From contig NC_054704.1 of the NCBI RefSeq assembly GCF_016097555.1, forward strand, positions 24,110,238 to 24,174,237: 64,000 bases of DNA, written 5' to 3'. The notes under the pieces are model-generated. The model ran no database searches and was not told where the DNA came from. It saw nothing but the letters and a program-made list of their open reading frames with translations. Numbering within the stretch: position 1 is the stretch's first letter; the number at the start of each line of letters is the position of its first letter. Shown here piece by piece: positions 33,839-64,000 of the stretch. This DNA is from Gigantopelta aegis (Eukaryota; Mollusca; Gastropoda; Neomphalida; Peltospiridae). Both the position numbers and the translations under genes were made by a program.

Positions 33839-34045
33839 ATTACGTACGGCATTGTTATATATATTTATAATAATTATTATGTTTAAAAACAGCAAACCGT
33901 ATCTGTACATAAAATTGAGAGATAGAGCCGGATCTGAAGCGTTTGTCTCAAATGATTGGGTCGAAGGATCGAATCCCCTCGTTGGATTGGCAGATTATTA
34001 TGATCAAATAATGCAGTCATATCCTATTACTAGGAGATCATAGAT

Positions 34046-34104
34046 GGGCGGTATCTAGCTCAGTCGGTAGAGTGCTCGTGTGTGTGTGTGGGGGGGGGGG
34101 GGGT
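34046..34104 (+). mobile_element. SINE head fragment plus GT/poly-G tract
   Basis: GGGCGGTATCTAGCTCAGTC and GGTAGAGTGCTCG look like a tRNA-like A-box region, broken by GTGTGTGTG and 14 G. Confidence 0.55.
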
Positions 34105-34286
34105 CAAAACTTCTGTTACCCTCATAAGTAAACATAGCTATGGATCTGCCAATTATTCGCTTTTAATACCTAGTTCCACCAACCTCTCCACTGCCCCTCA
34201 GAGTGCTCTTCCGAAAGGGAAATACCACGGCTTCACTATTCAAGTATTTGTGATGTCTTGTTAAAAAAAAAAAAAAAAAAAAAAAA

Positions 34287-34860
34287 GTAGGCCATTTCGA
34301 CAGTTGTGAATGACTATCCAGAGACCGACAGTACTGAATATTCAATAATAAGCATTTACGGTTCCATCTCTAAGCGCTGTCTGTATGTCTGTCTGTCTAT
34401 TTGTCCATCTCTAAGCGCTTTCTGTCCGTCTGTCCACCTCTAAGCGCTGCCCTCATTTGTGTGAACTGACGTCGAAGGAGAATTTTATTGATGACACTAC
34501 TAAGTATTTATAAATCCATGTAGACCATATTAGTGCATTACCTTTGAGGACCTAGTGGCATAGCTAGAAACGTTTGCTGAGAATACATTTTGTACATATT
34601 GAACATGATTAATCATACATGTATTCATTTTCCGTAGCTTCGTCCAGCTTACAGTCGTGTTCATTTATTTGCCGCTAATATTCAAGTGATATTCAAACAC
34701 GATGTTTTCTCTATAAACGTATACTTATTCACCGATTCGAGAAACACACGACTGTATTTAATATCGAAGAATGACATGTTACGGAAAAGAAAAATAATGT
34801 GTATAATATATGCTCAATGGTTAAATGACGTAAAAAGAAAAGACAGTTCGAGATTGCAAC
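34287..34860. other. Intergenic with a short repeat
   Basis: 34363-34450 repeats CATCTCTAAGCGCT three times at about 40-bp spacing. Otherwise nothing recognised. Confidence 0.45.
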
Positions 34861-34865
34861 TTTTT

Positions 34866-34867
<2 letters not shown>

Positions 34868-34941
<74 letters not shown>
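34868..34941. repeat. (GA)n microsatellite
   Basis: 74 bp of pure GA. Confidence 0.97.
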
Positions 34942-34943
<2 letters not shown>

Positions 34944-35081
34944 CGTTGTAGTTCTCGTAAACCTCCCCATTGTGCTCACGCTGGGTTGGAGATTTCCAAC
35001 TTAGTACCTATCATTCCTAAAACAACGAACTAACCACTGTCACTGTACCACACACCACAACTAGCCAGCATGCGTTCTATT

Positions 35082-35107
35082 CATGTTGTTGTTGTTGTTG
35101 TTGTTAC

Positions 35108-35141
<34 letters not shown>

Positions 35142-35172
35142 TATTTTTATTTTTTATTTTTATTATTATTAT
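35082..35172. repeat. (GTT)n(ATT)n microsatellite
   Basis: GTT then ATT trinucleotides with a T-rich interruption. Confidence 0.93.
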
Positions 35173-35876
35173 TGCTGATATCTTAATACATAGCCAACCC
35201 CCTCCCACCTGTCTCGTATGCTTATGGCTTTAAAGGCTTCATTAGAACTGATTATCCCGGGTTTGTTTGGCAGGGGGAAAATATACAAATTACAAAATTC
35301 AACGACTCAATTGCTTCAGCTTTACAGAAAGAAAAAAGTAGAAATTTTGAACAACTCCAATGCTTGAAGTGATTTGCTAACAATCAACATGCTTTTGTCA
35401 ACAAAACAAATACTCCCTGAGCACCGATTGTCCGCTCACTAAATCTTAATGTCGGCCGATTGTCAAATTACTGTTGTAAATCGGTGGTCTTTGAAGGACG
35501 TCTGCCCGAGCGGAAGGCTCTTGTCCCACTTTGTAATCTTCAACTCGGTAGTTTTGCAGATCAACGTAAATGGCTTAATACGGGCAAAGGCTTCTTATTT
35601 CTTTGACTGTTGCATTGTAGTACTATTTTGTTGACATAACGACACACTGGGTGCAGTCATGGGTATCATCCTACAAAAGCCCCCCACCACCACCAATCTA
35701 GGGTACGTGTTGTGCATGTTCGTCTTTTAATACCACTATCTCGCCTTTGAAGAATTCAAATATTTCAATATTAATACTAATTTAAAATAACAATAATAAA
35801 ACAGCAACAAAACACCCCCTCCTGAAAACAGTCCCCTCTGTAACCCATCTAAAACCCCAGCCCCACAAAATGAACA
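35173..35876. other. Intergenic, nothing recognised
   Basis: No feature supported. Confidence 0.35.
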
Positions 35877-35884
35877 ACAACCTC

Positions 35885-36245
35885 AACAAACAAATGGTAG
35901 GTACATGGTTCGCATCCTAGTACCAGTACCCACCCAGTCAGTTTTAATGACTCAGTGACCGGCCTCGGTGGTGTCGTGGTTAAACCATCAGACATAAGGC
36001 TGGTAGGTACAGGGTTCGTAACCCGGTACCGACTCCGACCCAGAACGAGTTTTAACGATTCAGTGGGTAAGACCACTACACCCTCTTCTCTCTCACTAAC
36101 CACTAATAACTGAGGTAGCTGAGGTGTGTGTCCAGGACAGCGTGCTTGAACCTTAATTGGATAGAAGCACGAAAAGTAAGTTGATATGAATGAATGACTC
36201 AGTGTGCCTGAACCTTGAAAGGATATAGGCACGTAAATACAGTTT
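35885..36245 (+). mobile_element. SINE family C cluster: partial, full, then tail copy
   Basis: 35890-35957 is a partial head (GGTAGGTACATGGTTCGCAT). 35959-36180 is a full copy starting GACCGGCCTCGGTGGTGTCG, with GGTAGGTACAGGGTTCGTAA, TGTGTCCAGGACAGCGTGCT and TTGAACCTTAATTGGATAG. 36195-36240 repeats the tail (GTGTGCCTGAACCTTGAAAG). Serial insertion or tandem duplication. Confidence 0.85.
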
Positions 36246-36534
36246 AAGCCTTTTGACTGATTGAGAAGCCACTATATCGACTAACCATTAACCTATTGTC
36301 CAGGACAGACAGCTTAGATAGGACAGCGGTAGATATTAGTAAGAAAGTCCAAGTGGAAATGAAAAACGAAAACAATATAAACAGTTTTATCAATATCAGT
36401 TTGTAGGCATAGGCATATTTATAATTAAACAATACACTGTATCATATGTGTGAAACCGTCCCTTTACTCGACTAACTGGCCATATTATTGCCTCATTTAA
36501 TAACACACAAAAAACCCAACAACTGTGCGTCAAT

Positions 36535-36660
36535 ATGACTACTCTCCACCACCACATCCTCCAAAACCCACCCAACATTCCTCCCCTCTCGGTCTTTCCC
36601 TCTGTCTCGCTCTGTCTTTCTCTCCCCCTCTTTCTATCTCCCTCCCCCCCCCCCTTCAGT
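36535..36660. repeat. Pyrimidine-rich low-complexity stretch
   Basis: C/T-rich sequence with CCCTCTGTCTCGCTCTG and a run of ten or more C. No coding evidence. Confidence 0.75.
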
Positions 36661-36784
36661 AAAAAGGTTGCAATCTCAAACAATCTCCGACTGTCATTTT
36701 TTTTTTTTTTACGCCATTTAACCATTGAGAATATATTATACACATTATTTTTCTTTCCGAAACATGCCATTCTTCACAATTGAT

Positions 36785-36950
36785 GTAACAAAGACCGTGG
36801 TATATACTATCCTGTCTGTGGGATGGTGCATATAAAAGATCCCTTGCTGCTAATCGAAATGAGTAGCCCATGAAGTGGCGACAACGGGTTTTCTCTCTCA
36901 ATATCTGTGTAGTCCTTAACCATATGTCCGACGCCATGTAACCGTAAATA
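36785..36950 (+). mobile_element. SINE family A, 5' truncated
   Basis: GACCGTGGTATATACTATCC, TAAAAGATCCCTTGCTGCTA, GAGTAGCCCATGAAGTGGCG and CCATATGTCCGACGCCATGT. The tail is replaced by poly-C at 36950. Confidence 0.85.
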
Positions 36951-37052
36951 CCCCCCCCCCCCCTCTATCTGTGTGTGTGTGTGTGTGTGTTTGTGTCTCT
37001 GTCTATTTCTCTACCTATCTCTTTATCTCTATTCTTGATCTCTGTCTGTCTG

Positions 37053-37126
<74 letters not shown>
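36950..37126. repeat. Poly-C, (GT)n and (CT)n compound tract
   Basis: Three simple repeats in succession with degenerate CT sequence between them. Confidence 0.95.
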
Positions 37127-37129
<3 letters not shown>

Positions 37130-38035
37130 GTCTTGTTCTCACTCTCCCATTCATGTTATTTGTCTGTCTGTCTTTATCAGTATACTGTGCTACGTATCTA
37201 CATTAGCGTGTCCCCATAGTTTAAATCGCAAATGTATGCTTTACTTCGTAAAACATGCATGTATATTTTATTTTGAGATAACATACCGCAATTAGCTCAC
37301 TATATTTACAGGGTTTGTCGCACACTAACAGGTAACTGGACTCATAACTGCTAGGTTACCTTATGTGAAACAAAGTGGACAAACACCTGTAGTTCAAACC
37401 AGTCATTGAAAAAGCCGTGCTATCCATATCACGGCTCATGGTGTGACTTGACTTTCTCTTGTTCATGTTTCGTCAATACAGTCACATTGATATCTTGCCT
37501 TAGCAACTGTTGGCGTCCCGTGCGACGGTCCACAGACTCGTCCTACCGGTTAAGATCACTCATCAGCCAATCAAAATTGACCTTACCGCGATACTTTATA
37601 ATATTTACTACATGGCTGCTTTTAGATATGGGGTATATCATTATGCAGTCATCAGAAGATATAATATGATTAATGTATTTAATGTCACGAGTCGGTAGGA
37701 AGGAACATGACAATGAGAGGTCAAAGGAATAAAGGGAATGAGCTAAAGTAGCCATTTGTTTATTAATTATATATTAGAAGGACATTAGAGGAAGTCCTGA
37801 AAATATCAAATCAAATTATTAGGAACATTTGCGAACATATTTTAATAATTATTATATAAAACGCCATCCGTTTATTTAATGTTCCTATTTGATATATTAG
37901 AAACAATAAACCACCAAAGCGGGGTTTTTTTCATATTGCAGTGTTACATTTTTTTTTTTTACATCCAACGGTGCTGTCAGTGGTGTGCCTACGGTATGGC
38001 AGGTATGGCATGTGCCCTGGGCGCCACTTGATGTG
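37127..38035. other. Intergenic, nothing recognised
   Basis: No exon or repeat supported, apart from G-rich 38047-38074 just beyond. Confidence 0.35.
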
Positions 38036-38609
38036 TGTTTGTGTGTGGGAGGGGGGGGGGAGGGGGGAGGGGGGTCGCCACTGAGCAGTTTCTATTTAAG
38101 TCAGACGTTATCTAAAAAATGGGTGTCAGATGTTTGGACAGGGGCGCAATTTCAGTGCTTGCCATAGGCGCTATTTTCCCATAGGCGCTATTTTCCATAG
38201 ATACGCCACTGGGTGCTGTGGCATGTGAATCCACCCAACCCCAGTAAAAAAAAAAAAAAAACTAAACAATAAGTAACAAAACAAAACAAAAACAAACAAT
38301 AACAACAACAAAAACACCCCCACAAATTAATACTTTTGCCAAAGTTTTTTTTATTATTTATTTATTTATTTATTTAGTTAGTTAATTAATTATAATTAAG
38401 ATTGATCGTAAGTATATTTCCGTTCAATAAAACTATAACAGTAGGCTAAACACCGTTACGTGTGAGACTGAGCAGATAAAACTAAGGATCAAGAATAGAA
38501 TGCTACTGTTACGAATGATGTAATTTATCAATAGCCACTTATGTAGTTTTGTGTGCTTTGTAGTGGGCGACTAACTGCGAAAATTACAACTAGTACTTGA
38601 TTTGTTCGA

Positions 38610-38705
38610 TCGTGAAAGCGGGCTTTAGTTAAGTGGAAGAGTGCCTACCTGAGCTGTAATAGGTCGCAGGATCAATCCCCTTCGCTGGAACCACTAGGTT
38701 ATCAA
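38610..38705 (+). mobile_element. SINE head fragment
   Basis: GGGCTTTAGTTAAGTGGAAG and GGTCGCAGGATCAATCCCCT are decayed A- and B-box regions. Confidence 0.55.
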
Positions 38706-38775
38706 ATCTGGGCTAACACAATACCTCTCAACATCTAACATCATATCAAAGCTATGTCTACCCATCATGATCATA

Positions 38776-39112
38776 GCACGTCACCACCACATCATCATCA
38801 TCATCATCATACTCACCATCATCATCATCTAACATCATCATCATTATCATCATTATTGTCATCATCGTCATCATGATCAGTAGCAGCAGCGTCACCACCA
38901 CAATCATCATCATTTAACATCATCTAACATCATCATCTATCATCATAAGTATAATCGTTATCATCATTGTTATCATCATCATAAGTATCACCACCACCAT
39001 CATCATCATCATCATCATCATCATAAGTATCACCACCACCATCATCATCATCATCATCATAACATCATCATCACCACCACCATCATCATCACCACCATGA
39101 TCATCAACCTTA
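38776..39112. repeat. Degenerate (ATC)n/(CAC)n tract, ~340 bp
   Basis: ATC, ACC and occasional AAC units with longer internal repeats such as ATAAGTATCACCACCACCAT. Confidence 0.95.
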
Positions 39113-39122
39113 CGTTAAGTTA

Positions 39123-39466
39123 TCATCACCTTCGAGGGGCGGGATGTAGCCCAGTGGTAAAGTGCTCGCTTGATGCGCGGTCGGTTTGGGATCGATCCAA
39201 TTCGGTGGTCCCATTGGGCTATTTCTCGTTCCTGCCAGTGCACCACGACTGGTATATCAAAGGCCGTGGTATGTGCTATCCTGACTGTGGGATGGTGCAT
39301 ATAAAAGATCCCTTGCTACTAATGAAAAAATACATCGGGTTTTCTCTCTAAGATTATATGTAAAAAATTTACCAAATGTTTGACATCGAATAACCGAAGA
39401 TTAATAAATCAATGTGCTCTAGTGGTGTCGTTAAACAAAACAAACTTGGGTTTTTCATCACCTTCG
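39123..39466 (+). mobile_element. tRNA-headed SINE, family A, full length with 12-bp target duplication
   Basis: TCATCACCTTCG at 39123-39134 and 39455-39466 flanks it. Head GGATGTAGCCCAGTGGTAAA, B-box GGGATCGATCC, body GCACCACGACTGGTATATCA and TAAAAGATCCCTTGCTACTA, tail GTGCTCTAGTGGTGTCGTTA. It lies 235 bp upstream of the gene 2 start codon. Confidence 0.94.
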
Positions 39467-39700
39467 CCATCATCCTTGGTAGCATCGTTAGTGATAATTC
39501 GCTTGCTTTAGTTTTACCGCATTTTAAATATCTTGTGAATCACTTAATATGTTTAAGCACTTGTTTATAATGCCCAAATCATGTCAACGCATTCACGGCA
39601 AAGCCAATCGAGAAATAGATATTATTACTCCGTCCGACCAAGCGGAACTTGAGATCGACTTGTCGCACAGAAAGTAGCATATTATATCATAGCGATTGAA
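39467..39700 (+). promoter_or_regulatory. 5' flank / 5' UTR of gene 2
   Basis: Unique sequence between a SINE and the first ATG. No clear TATA box at a suitable place. The transcription start cannot be fixed from sequence alone. Confidence 0.3.
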
Positions 39701-58184
<18,484 letters not shown>

Positions 58185-58590
58185 CTTGATGCACTGCTTT
58201 TAACATAATAACAATTCTTCTTCTTGCCTTTGTGTGTGTGTGTTATTAGTCATTTTTTGTATTGACCTGTACATGTGTTGTACAATTTGCTTATGTAGCT
58301 TTAATGTCTTACCCTTGAAGATGAAAGCAATGTTATGTATTATGTAAATAATGTAGCACTCGCTATTATTAATGTAAAAAGCACAAAATGAACTGTATTA
58401 TAATAATCTGCTTTATAAGGCAATATTGTTCTATGGACTTAGTATAAGACATATTTTTTTCTTGTTTTAAATATTTAAAAAACCCAGAACGTTATAATAT
58501 ATATTCTGAATATAATTGTGAACATGTTTCTATTTTATCTATATTTATTATTTGCATTTCTTGTGATATTTATGTCTGTTTGTTATACAG
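58185..58590 (+). other. Probable 3' UTR of gene 2
   Basis: AT-rich, no exon. I find no perfect AATAAA close to the stop codon, so the 3' end is not placed. Confidence 0.35.
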
Positions 58591-58591
58591 T

Positions 58592-58670
58592 GTGTGTGCG
58601 TGAGCGCGCGCGCGCGCGCGTGTGTGTGTATGTGCGTGCGTGTGTGTGTGTGTGCGTGCGTGTGTGTGTA
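58592..58670. repeat. (GT)n/(GC)n microsatellite
   Basis: Alternating purine-pyrimidine with a central GCGCGCGCGCGCG block, a candidate for Z-DNA. Confidence 0.95.
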
Positions 58671-59060
58671 ACTTGTTTTTGCTGGATTTAAGTTTTTAAC
58701 CAATATTATTATATGTGGTTAACATAACTAACTGGTTTCGTTTTTTCCATAAGAATGTATGTAGAGAACACTACGTTTTGCCACGAGGCGGAACAGACAT
58801 TGCTATCTGTTATGTATTATGGTTCTAATTACGTTTTGATTCATAAGACTACTCTTCGTGTCTTGTAAGCTTTCATTAGTATAATCATTTGTTGGCATCT
58901 TTTAGACATCTAACATGTTGAATGGATTTTTTTTTTTTTTTAATTTATATATATATATATTTTTGCCTGTACCATAGTAATAATATACCATGCATGTGCT
59001 ATAAAATCTAACACTAAACACAGACGATTCTGAGAGTATGCATGTATTCCCATCCCGCAT

Positions 59061-59086
59061 CCCCCCCCCCCCCCCCCCCCCCCCCC
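59061..59086. repeat. Poly-C tract
   Basis: About 26 C. Assembly across this tract is uncertain. Confidence 0.95.
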
Positions 59087-59139
59087 ATATAACGGACACG
59101 AGATAGGCCATCTTACACCGACTTCTGTCTTATGTTGTT

Positions 59140-59182
59140 ACTGATTCGGTGCTGGGGTGTCGATAAACATTAATTCGTCCTG
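59140..59182 (+). mobile_element. LINE 3' tail fragment
   Basis: TTCGGTGCTGGGGTGTCGAT then AAACATTAATTCG matches the LINE tail at 40575-40610. Confidence 0.6.
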
Positions 59183-59457
59183 GTCCATTGCGTTGACTGC
59201 CACCAGAAACGAGGAACGACAACACCGTTAGAATATCCAAGGTCCTAATTCTTCGCCAGACAAAACCCAAAGAATCTTTTGAAATCTGAGTAGCCTGTCA
59301 TTGTGTATGACAAATCGTCCCAGACTGCACTTGATAATAGGGACGTCTTCTGACATGCATACATCGACACCAGCCATGACGAGTTGGGGGCGGGGAGGTT
59401 GTAAAACACGCCCAATATAGCACTGTATTAAAACCATTAATGAAAATGATGCCTTAA

Positions 59458-59583
59458 GTTCAGCCAGCGAACGTTTCGCTAACGTTCGCGAACTATTTGA
59501 TTGGTTCCCGAAGTGGCCATTTGGTTTAACGCGAAGCGCATAAACCAGTCTTGCGGGCTTTTTTCTGCTCGGTCTGGCTGAAC
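59458..59583. mobile_element. Foldback family D, copy 3 (best ends)
   Basis: GTTCAGCCAGCGAACGTTTC at the left and GCTCGGTCTGGCTGAAC at the right, exact 10-bp terminal inverted repeat GTTCAGCCAG. 126 bp. Confidence 0.85.
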
Positions 59584-60720
59584 GAAATCATGGTGTCTAC
59601 CTAATATATTAGCATTCACATTTGTAAAGAAAGAAAGAAAAAAAAGGGATAAGTGGACATTAAGTTAATTTTACCAACCATATTATTATTTTCTTTTAAA
59701 TGCACTGGAAACAGAGAGTCTGCTTTAAATGTTGTTATTGATGTCTTCTTTTCTATACACCAAAAGCTAAAGTCACGAGCAGAAAAGAAGACGCTGCACG
59801 TGCTTCAGGTTCAGCGAAGGGAAATAACTCGTTCTGCCCTATTCCACACGTGCAGTTACCTTCCGGGGAGAACTCTGCAAAATTGATGAGGATCTCTGAA
59901 TGGCCAGGGCCACTCGGACCCTGGTGAAAACTGCCAGTATTTTGACTCTGTGCCTTCTTGGGGGCGGGCGTGTGTATGGACGACCCTATGGTGTGCTTTC
60001 TGTTTATTTGATAATTATATTATGTAGAAGTTTACTTGCTCAGCTCAAAACAGGTACTAGTCACATTGTGTGTGCGTGTGTTTTCTGTCTAGCTTCAGGC
60101 CAGATTTCACGTTGTCGGGTAAAGCTCGATTCGCGGTTCAAATTCAGTTTGAGATCGATCAGTTGAACGTTTCACGTTAATGATTCATTCAGTCTTAATA
60201 TTTGCTCGAAATATGCTTGAACTGAATGATTTTGCATATGAAATTGTTTCTTACATGATCGAAGGTTCATTGTGAACCGAGTTTATCTGAGCCGCTTAGT
60301 TCAAGATGTATTTATAACAACCTCTTACATTTGAACCGCCGACGAGAAATCGGGTCGTCGTATTACGCCTATAATATTTTATAGTTAAATATATTTGTAC
60401 ATCCATGACCATTATTGTTTTCTGTGTAAATAATTTTATATCTGTTTCTGATACATTTTTCATTATGTAAAACTCTTTTATATTTTTTATGAGGTAGTTT
60501 TAAATTTATTTACAAATATATTCTTAGATGAAGTATTTATTACTCCAGGTACATACATTCCAGTAATATATATATATATTAAAATGAAAATATTATTTTT
60601 ACATAGATCCATATCTGTGATATTGTAAGAAACATGTTCCCAGTAAATTATAATAATATATGTTTGGTGTTTTTGTTTTGTTTAAATTTGGCTACATTAT
60701 GTAGCTCTGTTGTGTAAATG
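59584..60720. other. Intergenic, nothing coding supported
   Basis: AT-rich with (TA)n at 60570-60580. Open frames here lack splice and protein support. Confidence 0.35.
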
Positions 60721-60721
60721 T

Positions 60722-60850
60722 GTGACCTCGGTGGGGGAGTGTTCGACTGAGATACGATAGATCGTTGGATCGATGCCCTTATATGAACTCAGGGTTTCCC
60801 TTCTCCCACGACTGGTACAAAAAAGGCCGTCAAAGCGTCTCTGAGAAATA
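60722..60850 (+). mobile_element. Decayed SINE head
   Basis: ACCTCGGTGGGGGAGTGTTC, GATCGTTGGATCGATGCCCT and CCCACGACTGGTACAAAAAA match the family A head and first body segment loosely. Confidence 0.55.
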
Positions 60851-62550
60851 CCGTTTAGCGTAAAAAATGTCACCCTATTTTAGTGGCACCTCGCAGGTGT
60901 TTCAGGCATAATTTGCATGTAGTACTTCGTACACTGATCATATTAGTAGTTCACATATTAAATTACTGGAATTTAGAGGTCATTTGAAGCATAATTTTAT
61001 GACAAGTTCTGTCACATGCCTCACCAATCGTCAGCATAACAGTATTTAATGTTTTAACACCCATTAAAGGTTTTTGTAGCATATATAGCTGGCACTATAA
61101 TTTGCGATATTCTCCTAGGAGATATCGCTTCTTATAATCTTGATTGGTCAAATTGTAGTCACTGCATTCTAATTAAAATGAAAAGAATGATAAAAAGCCT
61201 CGAATTTATACTTTTATCAACAAGTGCTAATAAATTATGACATCCTCTATTTATGAGGCGAACTTTGACCATGGCTGATGCTGTTTGATATACTGCTACT
61301 TATCAATCAACAAAGATTAAAAAATAATAATTAAAAAAACAACAACAAGAAAACAACAGCATTTAAAGTTGTTTTTACTCAAACGAACCTGAGCAATTAT
61401 CATGCGGGTTCACAAAAAAACCCACCAAAAAAAACAACAACAACAACAACGATTTGCTATTCTCTATTAGGCATACAGAAGATCAGAATGCGTGACAAAC
61501 TTTAAAAGTCAAACGAACAGAAATAAATCACCTTTTATTAAACCGAGCCTGCTATTAAAATGACATTAAGCACACTCCTCGGGCATATTGTTTTCATTAT
61601 TTATTTTTCACATGTTTTGTGTACGCTGCCGACTTCGCCCGACACGCTTCACGCCTGGATACAAATATTTGACAAACACGAACCCCAGTAAATTCCAAGA
61701 CGTTTGTATTCACTAATGCCCGCCATATTGTTCTTCCACCATACTGGCGGTCGCGTGTTTACTCAACCTTTCCACTGCTATCCAAGCGCATCAATGTAAC
61801 ATTCCCATTCCACTTCAAAGGGACGTCAGCGACAGCGTCCTTGTGGGATGGATATTTTACAGTATCAGTATCACGACATCTGTCTTGAACTGGACACTGT
61901 TATTAATGATAAACGGATAACAATCAGAATTAACGTGTAGCATTGTCTGCTGGTATTTTCAGTCCTGTCAGTCTAATATGTCTTATCTAGAGTGGAATCA
62001 AATTCAGGAATTGTTTTGAAGTCGGAATATACAGTGTATGAAATGGCCAATTGGTACCTATTGAATTTGTTTTACGACAAATAGCGCGCGTGCGTGCGTG
62101 TGTGTATACATAATGCATGTCCCACTATTGGTACATCATCAAATTAAAACACTTAATTATTTGGATAGAGCACTCGTAGGCGCTTTGTTACGACTACGAA
62201 TAAATAACCCGAAATTCCTTTGACACCCGTTGGTGAGAACATTCGTTGTTTAAGTAGGATTTATTGTTTTGAGTATCCATTTCCGTACATCCGAAGTGTT
62301 TCTGCTCATCCTGGTGTTTTTAATATCGCAAAATGCATTTCTCATATTTTTAAAAACGCACGCGCGTCTGAGAAGTTACGGTTATCGAGTCGAGTTGTCT
62401 ATTTTAAGAGTATTTCGCCGTGTCAAAGTCACAGACTCTTGTTTCACCCTGTTGTAAATTTATCCAAATGTGTTTCAAGTTCGTAGATTAACTAAATTTA
62501 ATGTCCATTCCCACGTGTACAAACTAGTGTCTGCTCTTTTAATAATTAGA
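60851..62550. other. Intergenic, nothing recognised
   Basis: No exon or known repeat. 61330-61455 has A-rich and (CAA)n-like stretches; 62083-62105 is a GC/GT run. Confidence 0.35.
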
Positions 62551-62945
62551 CCGGCCTCGATGGCATCGTGGTTAGGCCATCGGTCTACAGGCTGGTAGGT
62601 ATTGGGTTCAGATCCTAGTCGAGGCATGGGATTTTTAATCCAGATACCGACTCCAAACCCTGAGTGATTGCTCCGCAAGGCTCAATGGGTAGGTGTAAAC
62701 CACTTGCACCGACCAGTGATCCATAACTGGTTCAACAAATTCCATGGTTTGTGCTATCCTGCTTGTGGGAAGCGCAAATAAAAGATCCCTTGCTGCCTGT
62801 CGTAAAAGAGTAGCCTATGTGGCGACAGCGGGTTTCCTCTAAAAAACAGTGTCAGAATGACCATATGTTTGACGTCCAATAGCCGATGATAAGATAAAAA
62901 ATCAATGTGCTCTAGTGGCGTCGTGAAATAAAACAAACTTGACTT
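62551..62945 (+). mobile_element. tRNA-headed SINE, family B, full length
   Basis: Starts GACCGGCCTCGATGGCATCG, with GGTCTACAGGCTGGTAGGTA, GTAAACCACTTGCACCGACC, TAAAAGATCCCTTGCTGCCT and GTCCAATAGCCGATGATAAG; ends GTGGCGTCGTGAAATAAAAC. About 390 bp and over 90% alike to 33457-33826 by eye. Flanks TTTTAATAATTA and TTTTTATAATTA suggest a target duplication. Confidence 0.93.
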
Positions 62946-63084
62946 TTTATAATTACTATGCGTTAGTTACCATTTATCTTTCAACTCGTTCAAAAAATTA
63001 TCCAACTTGCGTTAGTTTGCTATATACGTTTTGAAACAAATATTAAGATAAATGGTATCGAACTGGCAAATCTAGGTCATACCA

Positions 63085-63245
63085 AAGATCTATTATCCAT
63101 TTTGACCCTTCGGTGGAACCTGGGTACTTTGGTTGGGTTTTTTCCTGTCCCAACCGGTGCCCCACGACTTGTAAATCAAAGGCCGTGGTGTGTACAGTTT
63201 GAAAGTGAATATAAAAGATCACTTGTTGCTACTGGGAATATATAG
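63085..63245 (+). mobile_element. Decayed SINE family A fragment
   Basis: GGTGCCCCACGACTTGTAAA, TCAAAGGCCGTGGTGTGTAC and ATATAAAAGATCACTTGTTG match the body. Confidence 0.7.
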
Positions 63246-63544
63246 CACGTTGTGTCTGGGCCGTACATGTACCTCTGCACAATGCGGATTCAAATGGGCA
63301 TTTGCCAACATTGTGATTGATTCCAATAATAGTGGCAAGACTACAGGAGGACTGCCACTCCCGGGACATCCTTTACTTTCCAGATTCCATACCTCTTTGC
63401 ACCGCCAAAAAGAGGACTGCCACTCCCAGACTAGTTTACTATATCAGAACTAACACTGAACAGCTCGTTAGAATACGTACAGCTGTGATGACATGCCCGA
63501 TGATTAAAGGGACTATCCAGAGTTGGCAACAGTTGAAACATTTT

Positions 63545-63548
63545 TCCA

Positions 63549-63604
<56 letters not shown>
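63545..63604. repeat. (TA)n microsatellite
   Basis: About 55 bp of TA. Confidence 0.96.
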
Positions 63605-63606
<2 letters not shown>

Positions 63607-63701
63607 TGAATACGGTTTATTGTTTAGAATATCAGTGTTTGTATATATAATGTGTTTTTGTTGTCTTAATGTTTGAAGTAGCTCAAATTTCGGTTTGCTT
63701 C

Positions 63702-63702
<1 letters not shown>

Positions 63703-63751
<49 letters not shown>
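63703..63751. repeat. (TA)n microsatellite
   Basis: About 48 bp of TA, running into the mariner-type element. Confidence 0.96.
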
Positions 63752-63752
<1 letters not shown>

Positions 63753-63981
63753 TGATGGAAAGAAATAAAGGATCACACAGATAGCAACAAGAAATAATGA
63801 CTGCATCAAAAATCAATTCATATTATCAGAAGTGGACTGGGAACATATAGACAGCACATTCAACACTACAGACATTGAATCCCATATTACAACTTGGTAT
63901 GAAATACAGATATTACTACGCTAGTAGTGAATTAAATTTGGTCTACAATTCGATGTGTTCCCTTATTTCTTTCCATCAGTA
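63750..63981. mobile_element. 228-bp mariner-type foldback element with TA target duplication
   Basis: Element 63752-63979 starts CTGATGGAAAGAAATAAAGG and ends CCTTATTTCTTTCCATCAG, inverted repeats of about 24-28 bp. TA flanks both ends (63750-63751, 63980-63981), as expected for Tc1/mariner. No coding capacity. Confidence 0.92.
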
Positions 63982-64000
63982 AGGACACTGACATTTTAAA

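Noticed and set aside
36971..37295. SLSLSL-type open frames
   Set aside because: Translations of simple repeats.
39135..39215. Possible tRNA gene
   Set aside because: Same reasoning: it is the head of a full-length family A SINE with target duplication.

Overview
The window is animal nuclear DNA, most likely from a mollusc and probably a gastropod. The evidence is many small exons with GT-AG introns, an AT-rich background full of microsatellites, and many copies of tRNA-headed SINEs whose tail reads GTCGTTAAA(T/C)AAAAC, a repeat style I associate with mollusc genomes. There are no bacterial-type operons. The species assignment is inference.

Gene 1 (833-18865, + strand) is a nearly complete CWH43/PGAP2-interacting-protein homologue. 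Fourteen exons with consistent phases give 674 residues up to a TAA stop; only the short first exon is missing, presumably upstream of the window. It joins a polytopic membrane half to an endonuclease/exonuclease/phosphatase-like half. Its introns hold SINEs, a LINE 3' end, a broken antisense Tigger/pogo transposase, a tyrosine-recombinase remnant, foldback elements, and two tandem arrays (6 x 46 bp and 13 x 61 bp).

From 18866 to about 39700 I find no convincing gene. This stretch holds SINEs, nested foldback elements, simple repeats, poly-G/C tracts and some unassigned DNA.

Gene 2 (39701-58184, + strand) has eight exons and encodes about 443 residues. It resembles TEX26, a testis/cilium protein related to microtubule-binding families. 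Its exon 5 is the most unusual locus here. On its 5' side is a ~42-bp tandem array that repeats the 3' splice site and the first codons. On its 3' side is a ~46-copy, 48-bp array that repeats the last codons and the 5' splice site. Each 48-bp unit also contains an AG, so it looks like a 30-nt phase-1/phase-1 micro-exon compatible with the gene's frame. A very uniform 94-bp satellite of about 51 copies follows in the same intron.

From 58185 to 64000 the window holds the 3' flank of gene 2, more SINEs and microsatellites, and at the far end a mariner-type foldback element with TA target duplication.

A recurring theme in both genes is tandem duplication across exon-intron boundaries, and transposon ends lying within 15-31 bp of 3' splice sites.
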